A stretch of DNA of 64,000 nt. Origin: Planomonospora parontospora (GTDB lineage Bacteria; Actinomycetota; Actinomycetes; Streptosporangiales; Streptosporangiaceae). This document shows, piece by piece, positions 55,866 to 64,000 of this stretch. The stretch spans positions 248,001 through 312,000 of the forward strand of contig BMQD01000003.1 in assembly GCA_014647935.1 (NCBI GenBank), read 5' to 3'. A program made the position numbers and the translations under genes. The notes under the pieces were generated by a model that ran no database searches, was not told the DNA's origin, and saw only the letters and a program-made list of their open reading frames with translations. Within the stretch, counting starts at the first letter, position 1. Each line of letters starts with the position of its first letter.

Positions 55866-56177
55866 GTGACGACCGCCACCAAGGTTCCCGTTAAGCCGCT
55901 CGGCGACCGCATCGTGGTCCAGCCGCTCGAGGCAGAGCAGACCACCGCTTCCGGTCTGGTCATCCCGGACACCGCCAAGGAGAAGCCGCAGGAGGGCAAG
56001 GTCCTCGCGGTGGGTCCGGGCAACTGGGACGAGGAGGGCGAGAAGCGCATCCCGCTCGACGTGAGCGAGGGCGACATCGTTCTCTACAGCAAGTACGGCG
56101 GCACCGAGGTGAAGTACGGCGGCGAGGAGTACCTCGTGCTCTCCGCCCGTGACGTGCTCGCGATCATCGAGAAGTAG
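55866..56177 (+). CDS. groES: Co-chaperonin GroES
   Basis: GroES caps the chaperonin cavity. The GTG at 55866 after AAGGGGAGG gives 103 residues, starting [20 protein letters not shown]. The mobile loop [18 protein letters not shown] and [17 protein letters not shown] are present. The frame is open upstream through the CIRCE element, which cannot be coding. A terminator-like hairpin separates it from groEL. Confidence 0.98.
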   Translation: MTTATKVPVKPLGDRIVVQPLEAEQTTASGLVIPDTAKEKPQEGKVLAVGPGNWDEEGEKRIPLDVSEGDIVLYSKYGGTEVKYGGEEYLVLSARDVLAIIEK

Positions 56178-56204
56178 TTCACGCTTCACCTGAGATGACG
56201 TATC

Positions 56205-56237
56205 GAGCCCCGGGTCGCTCTCCGCGCCCGGGGCTTT
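56205..56237 (+). terminator. Attenuator hairpin between groES and groEL
   Basis: AGCCCCGGG (56205-56213) and CCCGGGGCT (56227-56235), followed by TT. A partial terminator here would make groES more abundant than groEL, as the complex needs, or allow stress-dependent readthrough. Confidence 0.65.
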
Positions 56238-56239
56238 GA

Positions 56240-57892
<1,653 letters not shown>

Positions 57893-57908
57893 TCTCCGTC
57901 AGGACCCG

Positions 57909-57949
57909 GTACGGCCCGCACCCCTCCCGGGGTGCGGGCCGTACGTTTT
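57909..57949 (+). terminator. Intrinsic terminator after groEL
   Basis: A perfect 16-bp stem, GTACGGCCCGCACCCC with loop TCCC, is followed by GTTTT. It is one of the strongest terminators in the window and belongs to the GTACGGCCC family. Confidence 0.95.
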
Positions 57950-58175
57950 CCGGGGAAATCCGAAAGTGCGGCAAAGCGTCCGGCACGGCCGGTGTTACGG
58001 CTTGCGGGCCATATAACGAATAACCGACATATTTGGCAATCCATAGAAATTTCCGGCGAGGTGAAAAATCTCAGTGTAGCCGGTTGATTACCGTTCGCTG
58101 CCGCCGCCTCAATGTGACCAATCCGTAGCCGTTTGCCATGACGACAGGTCCGATCAGTGCGGGCATCATGCCTAC

Positions 58176-58805
58176 GTGACCGAGGGATGCGTCGCCGACG
58201 CCAAGAGTGGGGTAAGGCTTGCGACGAGATCTGACGGGGTCGTCCACAAAGACGATCTCAAGGATCTGACGAGCCTCGCCGTTCAGGGGGATCGCACCGC
58301 GATCGAATCCTTGCTCGCGCAGTTGCGCCCGATGGTGGTGCGCTATTGCCGCGCCCGCCTCGGCCGGGTTTCCGGCCAATATCACATTGCGGACGACGTG
58401 GCCCAGGAAGTGTGCATCGCCGTCCTGTCCGCCCTGCCCCGCTACCGCGACATGGGGCGCCCGTTCGCGTCCTTCGTCTTCGGCATCGCCTCCCACAAGG
58501 TGGCCGACGCGCTGCGCAGCTCGGTACGCTCGGCCGTGCCGACCCAGGACCTCCCCGACGGGCCCGACGAGGGCCCGGGCCCGGAGGAGACCGTGGTGCG
58601 CTACATCGAGGCCGAGCACGCGCGCCGGCTGCTCTCCCGCCTCCCGGACAACCAGCGCGAGCTGCTGATGCTCAGGGTGGTGTCGGGGCTGTCGGCCGAG
58701 GAGACGGGTAATGTACTCGGTATGTCACCCGGTGCGGTTCGCGTCGCCCAGCATCGTGCGCTCGCCAGGCTGCGGGCACTGGCCGAGCTGGAGTCGATAG
58801 CTTGA
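58176..58805 (+). CDS. RNA polymerase sigma factor, SigD/ShbA-like (ECF)
   Basis: The 209-residue protein starts with GTG. Region 2 has [20 protein letters not shown] and [21 protein letters not shown]; region 4 has [20 protein letters not shown] and [25 protein letters not shown]. Location between groEL1 and DUF5319/guaB is the known place of mycobacterial SigD and of ShbA in Streptomyces, which transcribes the principal sigma gene hrdB. An AT-rich stretch (57960-58080), unusual for this genome, lies upstream and probably holds its promoter. The next gene overlaps its stop. Confidence 0.92.
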   Translation: MTEGCVADAKSGVRLATRSDGVVHKDDLKDLTSLAVQGDRTAIESLLAQLRPMVVRYCRARLGRVSGQYHIADDVAQEVCIAVLSALPRYRDMGRPFASFVFGIASHKVADALRSSVRSAVPTQDLPDGPDEGPGPEETVVRYIEAEHARRLLSRLPDNQRELLMLRVVSGLSAEETGNVLGMSPGAVRVAQHRALARLRALAELESIA

Positions 58806-59023
58806 CCACGGTTCATCCGCGGCGCCCGGCCAGGAGATACGGGCCGGACGGGGATCCGGCCGTGGCCGGGACCGAGGCCCTCCTGCAGTCGCTCTCCCGG
58901 AGGGAGCCCGTCCCGGTGGCCGACGACGTCGTCCGGCTGCTGTCAGCGCTGATCGAGGACGTCGACCACGACCTCGCCGCCGGTCAGCGCCTCTCCTCGG
59001 TGTCGATCACGCCGTCGGCGTAG
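58802..59023 (+). CDS. Short RsdA-like sigma-binding protein
   Basis: The 73-residue protein starts at a TTG that overlaps the sigma stop codon. [20 protein letters not shown] and [19 protein letters not shown] resemble the sigma-binding N-terminal domain of the mycobacterial anti-sigma factor RsdA. Unlike RsdA it has no membrane span or external domain. Its 3' end overlaps the DUF5319 gene on the other strand by 40 bases. The assignment is by weak similarity and position; it could instead be a remnant. Confidence 0.6.
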   Translation: MTTVHPRRPARRYGPDGDPAVAGTEALLQSLSRREPVPVADDVVRLLSALIEDVDHDLAAGQRLSSVSITPSA

Positions 59024-59361
59024 CCCTGGGCGTAGTCCCAGCTCACGTAGTCGGTGGGGTTGGGCTCGTAGGCGGGCTCGTGCACCTGCGGCTTGCCGTT
59101 GTCGATCATCTGGCGCAGGTTTCCGCGGAGCAGCTCCCAGTTGAAATAGTGCTGGTCGCCGCACTCCGGGCAGTCGAGGACCAGTCCGAAGACCCCCTGG
59201 GGTTCGAGCAGGGAGCGGAAGACCTCCACGTCGGCGAGATCGGTGACCGCCTCGTCGCGCTCGGCGGGCGTCAGGGGCTCGGGGGCGTCGGAATCACCCA
59301 GCGCGGCGGCCGGGTCGTCGGGGTCGTCCGCGAACGGGTCGCGAGGGACGTCTTCCAGCAC
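58984..59361 (-). CDS. DUF5319 protein
   Basis: The 125-residue acidic protein has LDCPECGDQHYFNWELLRGN, a likely zinc-binding CxxC, and [18 protein letters not shown] at the end. Proteins of this family occur next to sigD in mycobacteria (Rv3412 neighbourhood) and to shbA in streptomycetes; function unknown. It starts with an ATG at 59361. It is convergent with the RsdA-like gene, overlapping it by 40 bases. Confidence 0.9.
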   Translation of the reverse strand: MLEDVPRDPFADDPDDPAAALGDSDAPEPLTPAERDEAVTDLADVEVFRSLLEPQGVFGLVLDCPECGDQHYFNWELLRGNLRQMIDNGKPQVHEPAYEPNPTDYVSWDYAQGYADGVIDTEERR

Positions 59362-59377
59362 GGTTCCACTTTATGGC

Positions 59378-60412
59378 CTAGGGGTGCCGGGCAGGGTGCG
59401 AACCCGGGCGTTCCGCGAGCCACCCCCTGCGCGCCGCCTCCACGCCCGCCTGGAAACGGGACTGCGCGCCCAGCCGGGCCATCGCGTCGGCGAAGCGGGC
59501 GCGGACGGTCCGGACCGAGACACCGAGCTGCCGGGCGATCGCCTCGTCGCCCACGCCCTGCGAGGCCAGCCGGAGCACCCGGACCACGCCGTCGTCGGCG
59601 TGCGCCCACGGCAGGGGCGAGGCCCGCGCCCACAGCTCCTCGAACAGCGTGCGCAGCGCGGCCACCACGACCGAGGCGCGGACCAGGTGGAAGCGGTAGG
59701 CGCTCTCGGCCAGGGCGCCGCCCCACCGGGCGGGCAGGCCCGCCACGTCGTCCCCGGCGACGAGGAACCAGCTCGGCACCGAGCCGACGGTCCGGATCCG
59801 CGCCCCGGCGCGCTCGAACCGGGCGAGCTTCTCCGGCAGGCCGGGCATCTGCAGCAGGTCCGCCGGGATGAGGGCGCGGCAGGAGAGCAGGCCCCGGTGC
59901 TGGGCCGCGATCCACTGGTCGGCGTAGCGCTGGGTGAAGTCGCTCATCGTCCGCCGGTCCGGGACGGCGGTGAGCAGCCGCAGCGGGGGAGCCTGGACCG
60001 CCATGCCGATCACGCTCTCGTAGAGCTCGTAGGCCCCGCCGACCAGCTCGACCGGGAACTGCCCGGTCTGCTGGTCGCGGCCGGCGTCGTACTGGTGGAT
60101 GAGGTGGCGGATCGAGCCCAGCACCGAGTCGATCCTGCGGCTCTCCTCGGCGAGGTGGTCCAGCCGGTCGGCGATCAGGCGGCCGAGGGCCGCGGCCGGG
60201 TGCCGCGCGAGGTACTCCCCGGCCTGCTCGTCGACCACGCCCAGCCGTACCAGGGTGGTCAGCTCGCGGTGCAGCGACTCGGGGGGGTCGCCGATGGCCT
60301 CGGCCAGCTTGGCGCAGGTGGCGCGGTGCAGGCGGAGCACCGCGTCGTACAGCGCGGTCTGGGCGGGGGTCAGGCCCAGGGCGGCGAGCGGGTCGGAGGT
60401 GTCGGCAGGCAT
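59378..60412 (-). CDS. Transcriptional regulator, TrmB-like N-terminus and LuxR-type HTH
   Basis: The 344-residue protein starts with the ATG at 60412 after AGGAG. Residues 1-70 (ALGLTPAQTALYDAVLRLHR, LAEAIGDPPESLHRELTTL) are a winged-helix TrmB-like domain. The middle part has no recognised motif. The C-terminal 60 residues are a LuxR-type helix-turn-helix (VGDEAIARQLGVSVRTVRAR). Two DNA-binding domains in one chain suggest a regulator with two types of contact. A very long open frame through guaB upstream is a codon-bias artefact. Confidence 0.9.
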   Translation of the reverse strand: MPADTSDPLAALGLTPAQTALYDAVLRLHRATCAKLAEAIGDPPESLHRELTTLVRLGVVDEQAGEYLARHPAAALGRLIADRLDHLAEESRRIDSVLGSIRHLIHQYDAGRDQQTGQFPVELVGGAYELYESVIGMAVQAPPLRLLTAVPDRRTMSDFTQRYADQWIAAQHRGLLSCRALIPADLLQMPGLPEKLARFERAGARIRTVGSVPSWFLVAGDDVAGLPARWGGALAESAYRFHLVRASVVVAALRTLFEELWARASPLPWAHADDGVVRVLRLASQGVGDEAIARQLGVSVRTVRARFADAMARLGAQSRFQAGVEAARRGWLAERPGSHPARHP

Positions 60413-60736
60413 CGACGGGGGCTCCTGGGATGAACAGGACGTGTCGAGAGGATAACCCGGCGTCCCGCTCCTGTCCGGGCCTTGGCGCGATCGGCGGATC
60501 CGGGTGCAGCTTCGTGCAGTTGCAGCTTCGACCATTGCGCGCGGTGGAAGGCGGGGCGACCATGACATGGCGTCGGCACCGCGGGCGAGGCGCTCCGCCG
60601 CTCGGACACGGAGGGGGGTCCGGCGGCATCCGGGCGCATCGCGACGCTGCCGGTGACGGGAGGCCGAGCGGGTCACCGACCGCTCGGCCTCCCGCGGCGT
60701 ATCCGGCCGTCCGCTCCGTCCCGCCTCCCCCTGCCG
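60413..60736. other. Gap between the LuxR-type regulator and guaB promoter
   Basis: No gene is supported. GCAGCTTCG occurs twice at about 60507-60530 and could be a regulator site. A hairpin at 60657-60694 is listed separately. Confidence 0.5.
60657..60694 (+). terminator. Orphan 15-bp hairpin upstream of guaB
   Basis: CGGGAGGCCGAGCGG and its complement (60680-60694) form a perfect 15-bp stem with an 8-base loop. No gene ends here on either strand, so what it terminates is unclear; a small RNA or a lost gene are options. Confidence 0.6.
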
Positions 60737-60766
60737 TTCGGCGCTCCGGGGGGCAGACCCTAAACT
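60737..60766 (+). promoter_or_regulatory. guaB promoter candidate and long leader
   Basis: TTCGGC (60737-60742), an 18-base spacer and TAAACT (60761-60766). The leader to the guaB start would be about 215 bases and contains a GC-rich hairpin around GGCGGCTCCC...GGGAGGCGGCC (near 60829-60861). Confidence 0.5.
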
Positions 60767-60892
60767 GTGCCGGGGGCGGCTTTCTCCACCCGGGATTCCC
60801 ACAGAGCGCGTCGTGGCCGGAGGGTCGCAGGCGGCTCCCCCGCTCCAGGAGCGGGAGGCGGCCACCCCGCCGCCCCTGAGGAAGGCCGGTGA

Positions 60893-62473
<1,581 letters not shown>

Positions 62474-62502
62474 ACATCGGCGTGCGGGCCGGTCGGACAC
62501 AG

Positions 62503-62534
62503 GTACGGCCCACGCCGGGAGGCGTGGGCCGTAC
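62503..62534 (+). terminator. Hairpin between guaB and guaB3
   Basis: GTACGGCCCACGCC and GGCGTGGGCCGTAC form a perfect 14-bp stem with a 4-base loop, 30 bases after guaB. No U-tract. It is a member of the GTACGGCCC family. Confidence 0.8.
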
Positions 62535-62561
62535 GCGCGTGAGATGGGAAAGATACGGAAC

Positions 62562-63677
62562 ATGACTCAGGTGGAGATCGGCCGCGGCAAGAACGGACGC
62601 CGTGCCTACGCGCTGGACGAGATCGGCATCGTCCCCTCCCGGCGGACCCGCGACCCCGAGGAGGTCTCGATCGCCTGGCAGATCGACGCCTACCGGTTCG
62701 AGCTGCCCCTCGTGGTGAGCCCCATGGACAGTGTGGTCTCGCCGCAGACCGCGATCGAGGTGGGCCGGCACGGCGGTCTGGCGGTGCTGGACCTGGAGGG
62801 TCTGTGGACCCGTTACGAGGACCCGATGCCGCTGCTGGAGGAGGTGGCCGAACTCAAGGGCGAACCGGCGACCAAGCGCCTCCAGAAGATCTACGAGGAG
62901 CCGATCAAGGAGGAGCTGATCGGCCGCCGGATCGAGGAGATCCGCGCGGCCGGGGTCACCACGGCGGCCCGGCTCTCCCCGCAGCGCACGGTCCAGTACC
63001 ACAAGGCCGTCATCGACGCGGGCGCGGACATCTTCGTGATCCGCGGCACCACGGTCTCGGCCGAGCACGTCTCGGGCCGGGCCGAGCCGCTCAACCTCAA
63101 GCAGTTCATCTACGAGCTCGACGTCCCGGTGATCGTCGGCGGCTGCGCCACCTACACCGCGGCGCTGCACCTGATGCGGACCGGCGCGGCCGGCGTGCTC
63201 GTCGGCTTCGGCGGCGGCGCCTCGCACACCACCCGCACGGTGCTGGGCGTGGCGGTGCCGATGGCCACCGCGATCTCGGACGTGGCCGCGGCGCGCCGCG
63301 ACTACATGGACGAGTCCGGCGGCCGGTACGTCCACGTCATCGCGGACGGCGGCATGGGCACCTCCGGCGACATCGCCAAGGCCATCGCCTGCGGCGCCGA
63401 CGCGGTCATGGTCGGCTCGCCGCTGGCCCGCGCCGTCGAGGCGCCCGGCCGGGGGTTCCACTGGGGCTCCGAGGCCCAGCACCCGGAGCTGCCGCGCGGC
63501 AAGCGGGTCGAGTTCGGCACGGTCGGCACACTCGCGCAGATCCTGCACGGCCCCTCCTCGGTGGCCGACGGCTCGATGAACCTGATGGGCGCGCTCCGAC
63601 GCACCATGGCCACCGCCGGCTACTCCGACCTGAAGGAGTTCCAGCGGGTCGAGGTCGTCGTCGCCCCGCAGCGCTGA
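62562..63677 (+). CDS. guaB3: GuaB3 family IMPDH-like protein
   Basis: GuaB3 proteins are CBS-less IMPDH relatives restricted to actinobacteria and cyanobacteria; recent work assigns GMP-reductase activity to some members, which I infer cautiously here. The 371 residues start TQVEIGRGKNGRRAY. PSRRTRDPEEVSIAWQI, VVSPMDSVVSPQTA, VIRGTTVSAEHVSG and ADGGMGTSGDIAKAIACGADA are present. No CBS domains. The ATG lacks a strong ribosome site. An in-frame upstream ATG at 62544 is an alternative. Confidence 0.92.
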   Translation: MTQVEIGRGKNGRRAYALDEIGIVPSRRTRDPEEVSIAWQIDAYRFELPLVVSPMDSVVSPQTAIEVGRHGGLAVLDLEGLWTRYEDPMPLLEEVAELKGEPATKRLQKIYEEPIKEELIGRRIEEIRAAGVTTAARLSPQRTVQYHKAVIDAGADIFVIRGTTVSAEHVSGRAEPLNLKQFIYELDVPVIVGGCATYTAALHLMRTGAAGVLVGFGGGASHTTRTVLGVAVPMATAISDVAAARRDYMDESGGRYVHVIADGGMGTSGDIAKAIACGADAVMVGSPLARAVEAPGRGFHWGSEAQHPELPRGKRVEFGTVGTLAQILHGPSSVADGSMNLMGALRRTMATAGYSDLKEFQRVEVVVAPQR

Positions 63678-63800
63678 CCCGGCGGCGGTGGGGGATCCCG
63701 GTGCCCGTGCGGGCCGGGCCCCTCCGCCGTCCTCAGGGGTGCACCGCCCGCGCCGGGGCCGCATCGGCTTGGGCCGTACGGCCTCGGCCGCTCTTGAGCC

Positions 63801-63823
63801 GTACGGTCCCGGCCGGGCCGTAC
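63801..63823. terminator. GTACGGCCC-family hairpin between guaB3 and the aldolase gene
   Basis: GTACGGTCC and GGGCCGTAC pair over nine positions (one G-U) with a 5-base loop, between convergent genes. The 190-base gap also contains a separate palindrome GGCCGTACGGCC near 63774. No gene. Confidence 0.7.
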
Positions 63824-63867
63824 GCCTCTCCCGGTGGCTCCGTCCCGAGCCGCGTGCCGGCGGCGGG

Positions 63868-64000
63868 TCAGCCGCCGAGCACGCCGAGGAGGTGGGCGAC
63901 CTCGGCGGCGACGGCGTCGCGGCCCGCCCTCACGTAGGTGCGGGGGTCGACCGCCTCCGGGGCGGCGGCCAGGCGGTCGCGGATCGCCCGGGTGAATGCC
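63868..64000 (-). CDS. Class II fructose-bisphosphate aldolase-like, C-terminal end (5' part outside window)
   Basis: Only the last 43 codons are in the window: AFTRAIRDRLAAAPEAVDPR, then TYVRAGRDAVAAEVAHLLGVL. The form TRAIRDRLAAxPExxDPRxY fits the end of GatY/KbaY-like class II aldolases. The catalytic core is outside the window, so the assignment is provisional. Confidence 0.5.
   Translation of the reverse strand, partial: AFTRAIRDRLAAAPEAVDPRTYVRAGRDAVAAEVAHLLGVLGG

Noticed and set aside
60430-60879. 149-codon plus-strand frame upstream of guaB
   Set aside because: It runs through a perfect hairpin and the guaB promoter candidate, is Pro/Arg/Gly-rich and has no ribosome site.

Overview
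This window is a chromosomal segment of a very GC-rich actinobacterium. High third-position GC, frequent GTG/TTG starts, GroEL1 with a His-rich tail, tandem guaB/guaB3, a DUF5319 gene and a SigD/ShbA-type sigma factor all point to Actinomycetota. The gene order and accessory content suggest the Streptosporangiales (Streptosporangium/Nonomuraea-like); that placement is inference from context, not from a search. No transposase, integrase, phage, CRISPR, rRNA or tRNA gene was seen.

Region 1 (1-22.4 kb) is the ribosomal super-cluster: the 3' part of fusA, tuf, then rpsJ-rplC-rplD-rplW-rplB-rpsS-rplV-rpsC-rplP-rpmC-rpsQ, rplN-rplX-rplE-rpsN-rpsH-rplF-rplR-rpsE-rpmD-rplO, secY-adk-map, infA-rpmJ-rpsM-rpsK-rpsD-rpoA-rplQ and truA. 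Strong hairpins lie at most boundaries of these groups (after fusA, tuf, rpsQ, rplO, adk, rpoA). A DUF1707 membrane protein and an unrecognised secreted protein are inserted between map and infA.

Region 2 (22.4-40.1 kb) mixes accessory and core genes. Two paralogous one-pass membrane proteins of unknown function and a CAP-domain protein precede rplM-rpsI-glmM. Secreted proteins flank a 4 x 40 bp hairpin array. After these come a vanadium-haloperoxidase/PAP2-type enzyme, a histidine kinase, two overlapping ABC ATPase/permease pairs, coaA, a frameshifted PhoX-type phosphatase pseudogene and an LppX/LprG-like secreted protein.

Region 3 (40.4-49.5 kb) is a plus-strand cell-envelope and tRNA-modification cluster: hemerythrin, acpS, nnrDE, alr, an alpha/beta hydrolase, tsaE, a lipoprotein with a sortase-like tail, a class F-like sortase, tsaB, rimI and tsaD. 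Alanine racemase feeds peptidoglycan synthesis, and TsaB/D/E make the t6A modification of tRNA.

Region 4 (49.6-64 kb) holds an Old-Yellow-Enzyme-type reductase divergent from a MarR regulator with three operator-like palindromes. Next are a heptad-repeat coiled-coil protein, a THUMP-like methyltransferase, a Uma2 protein, CIRCE-controlled groES-groEL1, a sigma factor with a minimal RsdA-like partner, DUF5319, a TrmB/LuxR-like regulator, guaB, guaB3 and the end of a class II aldolase. Non-coding structure is unusually rich: tandem copies of gene 3' ends, a recurring GTACGGCCC hairpin family, and several -10 boxes placed for leaderless transcription.
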